Shown: positions 1-11,115 of the stretch, one piece after another
Layout: every line of letters begins with the position of its first letter
Position numbering within the stretch: position 1 is the first letter of the stretch
Assembly (NCBI GenBank): GCA_009760855.2
Contig: WPIO01000381.1
Coordinates: 1-63,065, forward strand
Length of the DNA: 63,065 nucleotides
Direction of reading: 5' to 3'
Source of the DNA: Cristatella mucedo
Lineage: Eukaryota; Bryozoa; Phylactolaemata; Cristatellidae
The notes under the pieces: model-generated
The model's database searches: none
Seen by the model: only the letters and a program-made list of their open reading frames with translations
Told to the model about the DNA's origin: nothing
Made by a program: the position numbers and the translations under genes

Positions 1-289
1 CCCACCAGATTCTTAAATTGCGTCTCTTGTAGTATCTCGTCCGCTCGTAGCAAATAAAACCCGAGGTGAGTTAACAGCCTCGTTTGCATCCGCGACAAAA
101 GCCTTTATGGCTGCATCACCACTGCCATTCCCATTGGGCAATAACGATCGCCGATCGAAGGATTCTGGAACCCACACCTCTGACAAGGTCGGAAAAGCAA
201 CCGCCTGCCTAAGTGTGTCATCTTCACGGCCTCACCAAATAACGACAAATCTTCTGCAAAGGTACAATTTCCAGTCGGTCTCAGTGCAA
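1..289. other. Unassigned left edge
   Basis: I recognise no gene here. The 62-codon open frame at 107-295 has no family resemblance and is of a length expected by chance. The stretch may be the continuation of the decayed LINE that is recognisable from about 290 onward. Confidence 0.3.
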
Positions 290-1830
290 CTCTAGCCCAA
301 GGCAGATCCAGCTAACACTCATATATCGAAACCTGGCACAGTCTGCTAACTAATTCCAGTCCGCTTCTAGAGCTAATCACTTCCAGGTCGAAATTAGTCT
401 AAAGCCTGGACTGTTGCCTTAGAGTATACAAGACCTACTTAGGAATGCAGACATGGGTAGAGTGCTCTATTGTTTTTGCTCGATCTTTCGTGCCACGTTT
501 GACACCAGCGCACAAAGTTCTTCTAGCTCCTCTCATCTCGTCCTGCGGCCTTCTACACTGCCTTGCAATGTGTCATGTCTCTATTTCTCCGTGGAGACTC
601 CAGAGTATTCGATGTGAATGAGACAAGATATCCGAGGACCTCTGAAATCTGGGTGACCGTCGGTCTCCGTGCTTGATCCTATTCTTGCACGGTTTATACT
701 CCTTCTCTTACGCGATTGCATTGTCCAGCCACAATTCTCAGCTTTCACCTACATGCGGCTGAACTACCCACGTTGTAGCCTTTGCTTGTCGATCCCTCCA
801 GCCTCGAGTCACCTCACATTCTCTACACTCATTGCTGCTTGCCTGAGACAGCCGCACCTGAGTGCGCAACAAATTTTCTAAAACTAAAACCGATGACAAA
901 ACTCACGTAAGTTTGGGCCACAAAACCGATGTGATTCAGAATTGGATGGCTGACGCTCACTAAACTTTGCTCTGCTACCCATATCTCCTGTCGAATCAGC
1001 GTCGAATCTAGGTGTCTAGTCCAAAGCGACCTCTCTTAGACTACATACAGCTCCACATCAATCCGCCTATCTTCAAGCTCATAACCAAAACTTCGGGCTT
1101 GTTTAGATAAGGATCCCACCGCCAAGCGGTCCGCATTCGTGTACATCCATTCTCGACCTTCGCAACTCACTGCTACTGCTACCACATGTCCGATCAGCGA
1201 TTGCAGCTGGTGCAAACCCTCCGAAGCTAGCCTTGTCCATCGTGAGCTTCACAGTTGCCACATCACACCACTTCTCGCCGACCTACACTGTCTACCAGTC
1301 AAGCAACGGATTACTTCAAATTTTGTTCACTCACTTTTGTCCCTCATTCTATCGCTCAAACCTTCTCTAGATCACCTCCCCCACCAGACAATCATCGAAC
1401 CACCCGCTTTCGAATCCAACAGTCCTGACCAATACTCTGGACGAACACTCAATTCCCTTTGGAGACCGTGCACTTGTAGGTCGATGCTCACAGCCTGGAA
1501 CTCCCTCCCTACCTGCGTCAGACATCCCCTGACCTGACCACATTTCACACGACTTTTACACACACATATTTGGACAGCAGTAGTGGGTTCTCCAGGGTGC
1601 GGGTGTGTGATTCGTTTCGTCCCATTGTGGCGTATGCGTCGCTGCTGACTACCTGGGCATGTCGCCACTAACCACATTTCCATTCTGACCTGTGCATGTC
1701 ACCCTAACCTACATTTCAATTGCATTTCCCTTTGCAGCAAATGTTAAAGCCCCTAAAAGAGATTAACTTCTCCTGAGGGCTTCTTTATCACTGGATTAAT
1801 ACTATTTAGTATTATATTAACAATCCTCTG
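290..1830 (+). mobile_element. Decayed LINE-B (L2/CR1-type) retrotransposon
   Basis: This is a 5'-truncated, heavily mutated LINE-B copy. Fragments of the reverse transcriptase can be followed by alignment with better copies in the window (27370-28650, 31470-31943, 40341-41288). The N-terminal RT region lies near 300-470, the block that normally reads LSAAFDTIDH near 480-520, the region around the YADD catalytic motif near 740-790, and the C-terminal RT/linker region at 860-1540. The 3' end (1700-1830) has the typical TTTGCAGCAAATG, a degraded 3' stem-loop and an AT-rich tail. Frames are broken many times, so no protein is made. The family assignment to L2/CR1 rests on the RT block pattern and the short tandem-repeat tail; the exact clade is not settled. 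Confidence 0.75.
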
Positions 1831-1965
1831 CACCAGTGAAAAAAAATCCCGTCAGCCGTCCACCCTGCTATCTCAATGCCCCTACCTGCTAGTAGGAGCT
1901 TGTCACTCGTCCAAAGTATTCACCTGGCCTACTCAACTGTTCATCAGCATGTTCGAAGAATAGCC

Positions 1966-2118
1966 ATACTAAAGAATAAATATAATTCATTTTCATAACA
2001 CCCAGAGAACTTAAATCTCTATTCAGTGTTCTCCTGTTGTCAGCGCTCGAGCAACGCCTTGTCATAATACGTTCACACTGAGTCGGCTTAAGGCAGCACC
2101 TTAACCAATGGGCCCAAA
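1966..2118 (-). mobile_element. SINE-1 copy (tRNA-derived), reverse
   Basis: Read on the minus strand it starts with an A-box-like GGGCCCATTGGTTAAGG, has a degraded B-box region (GCTCGAGC), then AATAGAGATTTAAGTTCTCT and an AT-rich end with GAATTATATTTATT. The same order occurs at 19378-19550, 21206-21372, 46387-46548 and 53637-53788. It is non-coding and was presumably transcribed by RNA polymerase III. The LINE-like tail suggests that an L2/CR1-type reverse transcriptase mobilised it. Confidence 0.7.
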
Positions 2119-2859
2119 CACGGGTAGTGTACTTGGCAAACCTCCCAAGAATCACAAGCACTCACATCGCTCAGGGCCCAGCTCAGAAATCATCAAGAAC
2201 CCTTGCAACGGTCATAACTGCAGGTCTCTCCACGATTTTTTCCTTTTCGTGAAATTTGGTCGAGATCCCCCTTGCTCTTCCTCTTCACGCAGATCGGGTA
2301 GCTTCTCAACAACCTCCAATTACAGTTGGAAGCAATTTACTCAAGCTACCTATTGATGAAATTCCATGCACAGACAAGAATTTTTCCCATTCAGACTGCC
2401 TTACTTTTCGTGTGACACCATAACTTGTCGGTTATGGGGTAATTTTTCAAACCCATGCTTGCTCCTCTCAATACCACATTGTTCACGTATGATTTTTTTT
2501 TTGCTGCCACATGCAGAAGAACTACTTAGTCTTTAATAAGGATTGTTACAACAACCTCGGACTATTCGTCGGAGCCGTTCCAGCTGGAGATGCTTCTATT
2601 CATAGGAATTCTCCAGTTTATCCGTTTTGCTTAACTCCTGAGTACGTACCCAGTCTATACCTGTACAAAAACCACATGAACTTCCAATCTTGCTTTGGAG
2701 GGTTGTGCTGAGTGTTTGCTAACGCCTAGTTGTGACCCAGCACCCCTAACGGCAATCTTTCAGCTCTTTCCTAATCGCTGCAAAATATTTTCTGCGAGAG
2801 AAATGAAAAGTATTCAAACAAGTATCCAGTTCGTTTGACATTAACAGTAGAAAGCTGTT
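2119..2859. other. No recognisable feature
   Basis: Only short open frames (66-82 codons) without motifs are present. No repeat shared with the rest of the window is apparent. Confidence 0.4.
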
Positions 2860-3600
2860 TTGACTGCACAATTTCAACGTTCAATTTCTACTGAAGTACT
2901 GTACTACATCACACCCAGACCGCGTCCCCTCTCTCCAATCTCCCCCTCCTCAAACTCTCATAGGGCCCGCTCTCCTCCACTCCCCAAGCCTACTCCTCCC
3001 TCGCACCCAACTCGACCTTCCCCTCTCTCTCGTCATATCGCTCGCCGCTCCGCTCACCACTTCGTCCCTTCCCCCCGCTCCTCGCCCCTCTCATCTTGCC
3101 CCACGCAGTCGCAGATCCGCTCGGCCATCCTCCTCATCTTCGCGTCTCGGAAAGACGGCTCTCACAAACGCAGATCACGTTCTCAAGTGACAGACACAGA
3201 ATAGCAAAAGACGAAGCAAAGAAATGCACCCCAAAAAAAAAAACCCCATCAAAGGCAAATTCCTCAAAGAAACATGCACCAAAATACGGACTCAAGACCT
3301 GCAGGAGCCTAGTCAAAAAACGCAACCCCTGCAAACAACTCGTTCGCCGGGACAAACAGGCGAAGAAAAACTTAGCTCCTCACCAACAAAACAAACGGGT
3401 CAAAAAAAAACCAAAAAACATCCAGAAAAGGGGCGAGGGGGGGGGGGAAGGATCAGCGCAACATCCGCCGAGAATCCCAAGAAGAGAGCGAGAATCCTCT
3501 TCTCGCTTGCTAGCGCCTACCAAAACTAATAAATTCGACTCTGCTGCGCCCTCTCGACCCCGCGTCGTCTTCTTGCGGCTCTTCGCGCGCTCGCTCGCGC
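2860..3600. repeat. Low-complexity DNA: pyrimidine-rich then adenine-rich
   Basis: From 2910 to 3180 the plus strand is C/T-rich; from 3190 to 3420 it is A/C-rich with A runs, followed by a G run near 3429-3447. Several overlapping open frames in all directions (for example 3096-3671) result from base composition: they are Ser/Pro/Arg/Lys-rich and resemble no family. Confidence 0.5.
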
Positions 3601-3626
3601 TCTCGCGCGCTCTCCCCGCGCGCATC

Positions 3627-3627
<1 letters not shown>

Positions 3628-3660
<33 letters not shown>

Positions 3661-3718
3661 GTGTGTCTTAGTCTCTGACTGACTCTCTCCGGGTCCCTCT
3701 CCTATCTCTCTCTCTCTC
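3628..3718. repeat. (CT)n microsatellite
   Basis: Almost pure CT with a few GT interruptions. It abuts the TACGGTGGCAAAG sequence at 3719, exactly as the CT tracts at 40078-40310 and 62780-62870 do, so it is part of a larger repeated unit. Confidence 0.9.
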
Positions 3719-3905
3719 CTACGGTGGCAAAGTAAATACTCGAAATCTGACTGCCTGTTAACATCCATCAACGAACATGATCGCAAACAATCCTTAGCAG
3801 CCTACTATCACCCCGGCTAGAGGAGGCCATTACAGGACTGCCTGATATACCTTACCCCAAGGGCCAAGACCCAATGGCAGCAGACAGATAGACTAGTGCA
3901 CAGGA
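3719..3905. repeat. Third copy of the right end of the segmental-duplication unit
   Basis: This segment (beginning TACGGTGGCAAAGTAAATAC) matches 62871-63065 nearly along its whole length, including the part near CCAAGACCCAATGGCAGCAG. It also matches 40314-40341 plus 41289-41320, where a LINE has interrupted it. Only the terminal part of the unit is present here. Confidence 0.8.
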
Positions 3906-4361
3906 GCTTGGTAGCTGTTACTGACTCAAACCACTTGAAATTTATGTACAACAAAAAATACAGGTAGAAAGTGATTCATTTTGCACAACCATCCGAGATA
4001 TGCAAGCCCTATTTTGTGCCTAGTGTCAGAGGTCGTGAACTCAACTTCTAGGTACCCCGATGCACATCTTTATCTATATTATCCCTTGTTCACTGCTACG
4101 AGCAAATTATAATGTTATAACAGCATACATCAAGAAGAAGAAAATCCGAAAACTGCTTACAGGAGCCTGTCTCGATCTGCTAGATAGCAGTATACATATG
4201 TTGCCACCGAGTCTTAGCCCAGGGTTAAAACATGCTCGCACTGTCACGATCAAGTCATGTGCTTGATTCATGCGTTTGAGTTTTTGCTACAGGCAAAACC
4301 ATTATTGCCAGGTGCAAGTAGGCGCGAATTTGGAAATGAGGCACTTTGATTAGCAAAGCTT

Positions 4362-4445
4362 AACAATAATAATAATAATAATAATATTGCACTTGATAAA
4401 GCGCCCTCAGAGAACTTAATCTCTTTCTAGGAGCTTAACTTTTTT
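4362..4445 (-). mobile_element. LINE-B 3'-end fragment, reverse
   Basis: It starts with AATAATAATAAT, then TTGCACTTGATAAAGCGCC and the complement of the 3' stem-loop. Only the extreme 3' end remains, as expected of severe 5' truncation during target-primed reverse transcription. Confidence 0.8.
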
Positions 4446-4734
4446 AATGGAGCTTGGTGTCACTTGTCAAGAGTTTTTAATCACCTGTCTGTATGCATAA
4501 ACGCATGTATGGATCCAAATCTGAAACTCTGGAAAGCCACAACAAATATGCATCTTTAAAGCACACTAAATGCCTAAGCTGCTTTCGGTTTTATAATGAA
4601 GCCAAAAGACATAATTTTGCCGTGTGAGTAGAAATAAAAAATCTGTGCTGAATCACAGAGACTAGGACAACTAATCTACAACTAATATATAACTAAAAGA
4701 CAACTAATATATAATCTGAATAGAGTCAGCACCT

Positions 4735-5101
4735 TACAGTGGCTTGCAAATATTAATCCGTATCGGAGGCAGATGGGAATGCGATCGGAAAGGACTAGAA
4801 CCACACAGGAACTCATCAACCTGATTATTAGTTGCTATTAGAAGATGAACACTGATCTTACAACAATAGTATAAATTGAACAACTAAGAGGCCCATCAAA
4901 GCCGTTGCAGTCTATGGCTATTAGCTGGTCCTACAATCGATGGAGTGAAATGCTGCAGACACGTGTAGCAGCAGCGAGAATGTGACGATGCCAGCACAAT
5001 CCCTTGATATGACGTCATCGGTAAAGTGGAGAAGATCTTCGGTAATGCCAGCATGGAAGCTCTAAGCCAGTGATAAAACAAAATTGAAAACAGATCGAAG
5101 T
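4735..5101. repeat. Tandem-duplication flank, copy 1
   Basis: It is nearly identical to 7016-7395 (shared landmarks: CAGTGGCTTGCAAATATTA, ATATGACGTCATCGG and the end GAAAACAGATCGAAG). Both copies lie on the same side of a TRIM-like gene, so a block of about 2.3 kb was duplicated in tandem. There is no convincing open frame inside. Confidence 0.85.
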
Positions 5102-5371
5102 ATTACCATTAGGAAAAGCTAAATTACATACCTATAGGATTTTGTGTTTTCAATTGGGTCAATGATTTTTTATAAGTCATATATACAAATTTCAGAAAAT
5201 AATATCCAAAATTTAAACTGCTGAATGTACACTTCATTCTCCGGAAATATTGCTTGCACTTTAAGGGCTATCGTCGGGTTTACAAAACACTGTATATTCA
5301 GATCTGTTACTTGCCTTAACAGTTCCTACTTGAATATATTGCAATAGCTGTTGTTAGGCGTTAAGCCTTTA
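5102..5371. other. Unit-1 spacer missing from unit 2
   Basis: This AT-rich spacer joins the duplicated flank to the TRIM-like pseudogene. In the second unit the corresponding DNA, up to about 5421, is replaced by the LINE-A copy at 7396-8455. No gene is visible. Confidence 0.6.
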
Positions 5372-6723
5372 GTTCAAGACCTTGCAGACATCAAGCAACT
5401 CTGACGGCATAACGCAGGACAGTGCAGCATGCAAGCTAGTGGCTCGGCAGCAGAAAGTCATAGATTGGCAATGTGTCCTAAAATGTGAGCTCACCTGCCA
5501 CGTCACCAGCTCTAGCACCATCCTTAGAGACACTAATGTCATCAATGAGTTGGCCAACACAGTCTACAAGGACAAATGTGCCAAGGGCTGCAACTTCGGA
5601 ATTTCGGAAAGGTTCGTGTGTCAGCACATTGAGCTAGGCCATGCAGGGGCTGCATTGCTTCGTAGGCAGCTACCTGCGGTCAGCTTCGGAGCTCCCATCC
5701 ACGAGGTGACCACCACATCCAAGTCCTCAGGCAGAGATCCACTCAGTGATACCAGCGTTTCAGCCGCCGGTATATCTCTGAACCTCTCCAGCTGCTTACA
5801 AANGCTGCAGCTGTGAGGCTGCTGATGTATGTCGATGCATGCTGCACAGAATGGTGCAGCTGTTCAGCCAGGCCTTGCACGATGGCAGCGCTCACCTCGA
5901 GCTGGTCGTAGCAGTCCTTCACCATCTCTCACCAGCTCTCACAACTATCAAATGCTTTGGTCACAGCATCCACTGCATACTTCTTCTTCGTCTTTATCTC
6001 ATCCAAATGGATGGCACGAGCCGATTGGACGTCTTTGACCAGATTCGTGGGCTGTAAGAGCTTGGAAGAATTGGCATTCCAATGCTCAAGCCGAAGCTGA
6101 ATGCTTTCTGTCACGTCCTTCACGAAAGTTTCGGCTGTTGGTCCTTTCAGATGCTGCGGCAAAGAGTGACCTGAGACCTCACACTGCTTGCTACAGTCGG
6201 GGCACTTGGCTCGCTTGCAAGTCAAGCAGAGGAAGTCTAGCTGCTTCTGGTGCTGCAGGCACTGCTGCTGCCCTGCGGCCTCAAGTACTTGACTCCAGCT
6301 CGTGATCCGTGGAAGCTCATTGGTCACGTGACTCTTGTTGTATCGGTTATGACCAGGTAAGCAGGCAGAACACAAGGATTTCTGGCACTGCTTGCACCAG
6401 ACGTCTGCTGGCTCATCAGGACTTCCATCATCTCAGCACAGGCTGCACTTGTCAGCTTCTTTCAGGGTTTTAAAGCGACTCACCAACTCAGCAATAAAAC
6501 CGTTGTGATGCTTTGCTTTACTTATGTCGGTGATTACATCACAAGCTGTACAGCAAAAGCTCATTGAGCTCTCTGCTGTGGCAGCACGGTCGGCGCAGCC
6601 ATTGCAGCAGCTGTGCAGGCAGCTCAGCAGCAGAGGCTGCTCTGCAATTTGTCCACAGGCGATGCAAGACAGCAGGCGTTCATTTATTGATGCATGTCGT
6701 TGAATGGGAAGCTCTTGTGCCAT
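5372..6723 (-). pseudogene. TRIM-like (RING, B-box, coiled coil) pseudogene, copy 1
   Basis: It aligns along its length with the intact copy at 8696-9796. It starts with ATG at 6723 (MAQELPIQRH). The RING is complete, with the CIAC and CTAC pairs and the C-x-H-x2-C-x2-C core. A TGA at 6435-6433 replaces an arginine codon just inside B-box 1. The frame then continues through both B-boxes to 5929, where a nine-base insertion brings a second TGA. Near the ambiguous base at 5803 about 90 bases are missing relative to copy 2 and the frame shifts. Homology to copy 2 continues past the stop region to about 5421. The family comprises E3 ubiquitin ligases; this copy cannot make the full protein. Confidence 0.85.
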
Positions 6724-7015
6724 GATAAACCTTAAACAAATACAAGCCAGATATTAATCCTCAGGGTGATTTACACTTTAAATGATCACCGGTTGACCTT
6801 TAGCCACATAAGCTCTATAATTAGCCACAGACCTAAAGCACTCTGTGCCAGTACTGTCCGGGCAGGCTGACAGGTGCTCCAGTAAGACTTGCACATAAGC
6901 AGCATATACGCTGGTAGTCAAGACGGACTTGATGAATAATACTAAAAACTGCATCTGATCCAGCAGAACTAATCAACTAATCTGTATAGGGGCAACAACT
7001 AATCTGTATAGGGGC
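6724..7015. other. Upstream spacer of TRIM copy 1
   Basis: Homology with the upstream side of copy 2 fades a few dozen bases beyond the start codon, so no shared promoter can be claimed. The stretch contains a short direct repeat (AACTAATCTGTATAGGGGCA, near 6975 and 6995). There is no gene. Confidence 0.4.
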
Positions 7016-7395
7016 AGCAGCTTACAGTGGCTTGCAAATATTATTCCATGTCGGAGGCAGGAGCGAATACGATCAGACAGGTATGACTCGAACCACCCAG
7101 GAACTCATCAGCCTGACTGTCAGTTGCTATTAGAAGATGAACACTGGTATTATAACAATAATAAAATTTGAACCACTGAGAGGCCCTTTAAAGCAGTTGC
7201 TATCTATGGCTATTAGCTGGTGCTACAATCGATGGAGTGAAATGCTGCAGACACGAGTAGCAGCAGCGAGAATGTGACGATGCCAGCACAATCCCTTGAT
7301 ATGACGTCATCGGTAAAGTGGAGAAGATCTTCGGTAATGCCAGCATGGAAGCTCTAAGCCAGTGATAAAACAAAATTGAAAACAGATCGAAGGGG
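7016..7395. repeat. Tandem-duplication flank, copy 2
   Basis: Second copy of the 4735-5101 segment. It ends at GAAAACAGATCGAAG, exactly where the LINE-A insertion starts with GGGATATCACTTC. Confidence 0.85.
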
Positions 7396-8455
7396 ATATC
7401 ACTTCTATGCTGATGATACTCAGTTGTATTTGTCCTTCAAACCGTCGGAATCTGCTACAGCAACTGAGACACTGAATGCTTGTCTTGCCGATATTTGATC
7501 CTGCATGTCGGAAAACTTCCTGAAAACTAATGATGATAAAACCAAACTGCTGCTCATACGACAACCTAAGCTTGTGGCTGGATTAAAAGGCTTTGCTCTT
7601 CTAATAGGCGATGTTATTGTGCGACCGTCACCACGTCCTCGAAATTTAGGTGTCGTTTTCGACAACTCCCTGAATTCTAAAAGCTTCATTCAGAAGACTG
7701 CTTCTGCAGCTAACCATCACGTCCGATCCCTATCCAAGATTAACAGCTGTTTCCCAAAGTTCCTAGTAAAAAAATTAACCTACCTCCTTAGTACTGTCTC
7801 GGCTGGATTATTGTTATTCCCCATTGGCTGGGCTGCCAAAGAAAGATATTAGACCACTGCAGCAGACTATGAATATGGCTGCAAGGCTAGTCTTCAAGTC
7901 CCAGCGGTTTGAGCACGGTCTCCTTTGCTAAAAGAACTAGGATGGATGCCGGTAGAGCAACAGATCCAGAGAGAAATTCTTATGCTGACCCACAAGGCCC
8001 ACCACGGCTTGGCTCCTTCGTAGATAGCTGAACTGCTGCTCGGTTTCAGCCTGTGTGTGCCCTCAGGTCCTGTGTGGACAACAAAGTAGCTGTTCCGTTC
8101 CTCTGCTTAAAGACCGTTGGCGACAGAAGCTTTAGCTCTGCAGGTCCTAGACAGTGGAATTCGTTTCTACAATTCTTACGCAACGACAACTACTCTCTAA
8201 CTGCCGACTATCGCAAATCCTCTTAAGCGGTCCTGAACTGCTATTTCTATGCTACTCACTACCTCAACTGCTCTCCTGACTCTGCTATGCTTCCCACTTC
8301 ATTTTTGTTGCCTGAGACAAACTCTGTTGGCTACCGAGTGCCTACCGAAAGCCGCTTAGGCTGTGAGTGTGCTAAACAAAACTCTCCTGCGTAACGCCCA
8401 CCTGGTCTGTATGACTTTGTAGAGTTACAGACAGAGATACATTACATTCCATTGC
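7396..8455 (+). mobile_element. LINE-A retrotransposon, 5'-truncated
   Basis: It begins inside the reverse transcriptase just before the catalytic motif (frame reads FYADDTQLYLSF), continues with a region reading NFLKTNDDKTKLLLI (7505-7852 is the longest open part), then a frameshifted C-terminal region and a 3' UTR ending near TTACAGACAGAGATACATTA. Missense, stop and frameshift changes are scattered, so it is dead. It replaces about 320 bases present in unit 1 of the tandem duplication. The family is L2/CR1-type, by the FYADDTQ context and the C-terminal region; the larger copy is at 44205-46130. Confidence 0.85.
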
Positions 8456-8695
8456 AGTGCGGCATGCAAGCTAGTGGCTCGGCAGCAAAAAGTCATAGGT
8501 TGGCAATGTGTCCTAAAATGTGAGCTCACCTGCCACATCACCGGCTCTAGCACCATCCTTAGAGACACTAACGTCGTCAATGAGTTGGCCAATAGAGTCT
8601 ACAAGGACAAATGCACCAAGGGCTGCAAACTTCGGAATGTAGGAAAGATTCGCCTGTCAGCACATTGAGTTAGGCCATGAACGGGCTGCATTGCC
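8456..8695 (-). other. 3' continuation of TRIM copy 2 with a splice-donor-like site
   Basis: Similarity between the two TRIM units continues past the stop of copy 2 to 8456. On the minus strand both copies keep a fragment reading QLIDD followed by a perfect donor-like CAG|GTGAGC (near 8525-8535 here and near 5490-5500 in copy 1). This hints that the ancestral gene continued into a further exon, perhaps a filamin or NHL part, but the downstream exon is not seen. One base differs in length between the copies, shifting the frame. Confidence 0.35.
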
Positions 8696-9796
8696 TTATA
8701 TGCAGCTACCTGTGGTCAGCTTTGCAGTTCCCATCCACGAGGTGACCACCATATCCAAGTCATCAGGCAGAGATCCACTCAGTGATACCAACGTGTCAGC
8801 CGCCGGTATATCTCTGAACCTCTCCAGCTGCTTAGAAAGCACTTCGAGGCGTGACTGCAAGGTCACGTGCTGGTCTAGGAAATCAGGATCGCATGATGGA
8901 GCCGTGAGGCTGCTGATGTATGTCGATGCGTGCTGCATAGACTGGTGCAGCTGTTCAGCCAGGCCTTGCACGGTGGCAGCGCTAACCTCGAGCTGGTCGT
9001 AGCAGTCCTTCACCTTGCTCTCACAATGATCAAAGGCTTTGGTCACAGCATCCACCATATACTTCTTTCGGGTCTTAATCATGTCCAAATGGATGGCACG
9101 AGCCGATTGGACGTCTTTGACCAGATTCATGGGCTGTAAGAGCTTGGACGAATTGACATTCAAATGCTCAAGCAGACGCTGTATGCTTTCTCTCGTGTCC
9201 TTCACGAAAGTTTCGGCCGTTTGTCCTTTCAGATGCAGAGGCAAAGAGTGACCAGAGACCTCACACTGCCTCACACAGTCGGTGCACTTGGCTTGCTTGC
9301 AAGTCAGGCACAGCAGATCAAGTGGCTTCTGGTGCTGCAGGCACTGCTGCTGCAGCTCTACTTCCCTCCAGCTCGTGATTTGTGGAAGCTCAGTGGTCAT
9401 GTGACTTTTGTTGAATCGGCTATGGCCGGGTAAGCAGTCAGAACACAAGGATTTCTGGCACTGCTTGCACCAGCGGTCTGCTTGCACGTCAAGGCTTCCA
9501 TCCTCTCTGCACAGGCTGCACTTGCCAGCATCTTTCAGGTTTTTAAAACGACTCACACACTCGGCAATAAAACCGTTGCGATGCTTTCCTTTACTGATGT
9601 CGGTAGGTACGTCACAAGCTGTACAGAGAATGCTCATTGAGCTCTCTGCTGTAGCAGCACGGTCGGCACAGCCATTGCAGCTGCTGTGCAGGCAGCTCAG
9701 TAGCAGAGGCTGCTCTGCGATTTGTCCGCAGGCGATGCAAGACAGTAAGGGTTCGTCTATTGATGCATGTCGTTGAATTGGAAATTCTTGTGCCAT
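8696..9796 (-). CDS. TRIM-like RING/B-box/coiled-coil protein (intact frame)
   Basis: This is a 366-residue uninterrupted frame starting at ATG 9796. A C3HC4 RING finger occupies residues 20-61 (Cys20, Cys23, Cys35, His37, Cys40, Cys43, Cys58, Cys61). B-box 1 is at 93-132 (Cys93, Cys96, Cys110, Cys113, Cys118, Cys121, His125, His132). B-box 2 is at 152-183 (Cys152, His155, Cys163, Cys166, Cys171, Cys174, His183). A helical, Gln/Leu/Lys-rich coiled coil follows, about 195-330. This is the RBCC order of TRIM E3 ubiquitin ligases: the RING recruits an E2 and the coiled coil dimerises. The C-terminal substrate-binding domain (NHL, filamin or B30.2) is absent, so it is a short TRIM, a truncated gene or a first exon. 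Two broken relatives lie at 5372-6723 and 56247-56944. The family call is firm; expression is unknown. Confidence 0.85.
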   Translation of the reverse strand: MAQEFPIQRHASIDEPLLSCIACGQIAEQPLLLSCLHSSCNGCADRAATAESSMSILCTACDVPTDISKGKHRNGFIAECVSRFKNLKDAGKCSLCREDGSLDVQADRWCKQCQKSLCSDCLPGHSRFNKSHMTTELPQITSWREVELQQQCLQHQKPLDLLCLTCKQAKCTDCVRQCEVSGHSLPLHLKGQTAETFVKDTRESIQRLLEHLNVNSSKLLQPMNLVKDVQSARAIHLDMIKTRKKYMVDAVTKAFDHCESKVKDCYDQLEVSAATVQGLAEQLHQSMQHASTYISSLTAPSCDPDFLDQHVTLQSRLEVLSKQLERFRDIPAADTLVSLSGSLPDDLDMVVTSWMGTAKLTTGSCI

Positions 9797-10027
9797 GATA
9801 AACCTTAAAATAATATAATAACGCCAGGCTAACAGAGCAACTACACAAGTTGTGCAAAAGAGGCCGGTTTTAATCAGAGAGCACAGATATATAATAGTAA
9901 TAATAATAGATAAAAACTCTATAACAGACCATCCTCATAATATCAGGTAGGGTGGACTGATTTGACCTGATACTTTTTCGGGGAGGAGAGTTGCCCCCGT
10001 TTACAAACTGTGAAACTTACTGCTCAT
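9797..10027. other. Upstream region of TRIM copy 2
   Basis: AT-rich, with an imperfect AATAATAAT run near 9895-9910. I see no clear core promoter element and no gene. Confidence 0.35.
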
Positions 10028-11115
10028 ATTAATATTAATAAGAATAATAATGACACTGTTGTATAGCACATCGTGAGGGAAGCCGGAAGTAAGTTCCAGG
10101 CTTCGGTAGCTTACGAACTAAAGGACCGGTCTCCAAAAGATTTGATGTTTGTACGAGGTAGTGGTAAACTGGTGCATTCCGAAAATCAGGTGGTATGATG
10201 CTAAGCCTGGTGGGAAGCAGATCTGATAAGTAGGCTGGGCACAAAGAATGAAGGGACCTAAAAGTGAGTGACAAAACCTTTAAGTCGATTGTTCCTTGAC
10301 TGGTAGCTAGTGCAGGTCGGCGAGAAGTCGTGTACTGTGGCAACTGTGGTGTTCACGCCAGACAAGCCTAGCTGCAGATTATTGCACCAGCTGTAAGTGC
10401 CTGATTCCACAGGCCGGTAGGTCAGCAAGCACTGAGTTACAGAAGTCAAGACGAGATGTCACAAACGCATGAAGCAACTTACAAGAGCCGTCTAAACAAG
10501 CCCGAATTTTAGCAATATCATTCGGCTTTAAGTAGGCCCACTTGATCGTGTGGCTGATGAGGCTGTCTAATGAAAGGTAGCTTTGGAGCATGACACATAG
10601 ATTTCGTGCACATTAAATAGGACATATGATGGCAGACCCTATTTGGAGTGTCAGCCATTCCTTTTTCTGACTCACATTTGCACAACTAGTGGGTTGGTTG
10701 TATCATCATTCAATGTAAGAGAATTTGCTGCCATTCATGTGCGGATGTCATCAATACATGCAGTAAGTGAGTTGACAGAATTCGAGGTGCTCGAAGGCTG
10801 GGAGGGATCAAAGCAAAGGTACAACTGAGTGCCATCCACATAGAAGTGAATGCCTAGAATGTGCTTGGCAATCACATCGGCAAGAAGAGGAGTATAAACC
10901 GTGGAAAGTACAGGACCTAGCACGGTGCCCTGAGTTACCCCATATTTCAAGGTTCCTCGGGTGATCTTTGTCCATTCATATCAATACTCTGGAGTCTTCC
11001 ACTGAGAGAACACCTGAACCGTTGCAGTGCAGTGCCAGTAATGCCCAAGCGAGATCAGAGGCGCTAAAGAAGGACTTGGCGATCGATAACATCAAAAGCT
11101 GCCGAGAGACAGAGC
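10028..11115 (-). mobile_element. LINE-B copy, reverse, 3' UTR deleted
   Basis: Read on the minus strand it runs from the RT palm region (near 11100), through a frame at 10950-10735 that reads FYVDGTQLYLCF (a mutated catalytic YADD box), to the C-terminal region at 10590-10040. It then jumps directly to the (ATT)n tail near 10028-10045, so most of the 3' UTR is missing. Stops and frameshifts occur throughout. Confidence 0.8.

Noticed and set aside
2860-3671. Overlapping basic/proline-rich frames resembling a histone-like or RS protein
   Set aside because: Composition-driven: frames overlap in several phases and on both strands with no conserved motif.
5382-5816. Plus-strand 144-residue frame over TRIM copy 1 (and 8474-9776 frames over copy 2)
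   Set aside because: These are antisense shadows of the RING/B-box coding strand, whose cysteine/histidine pattern is unmistakable.
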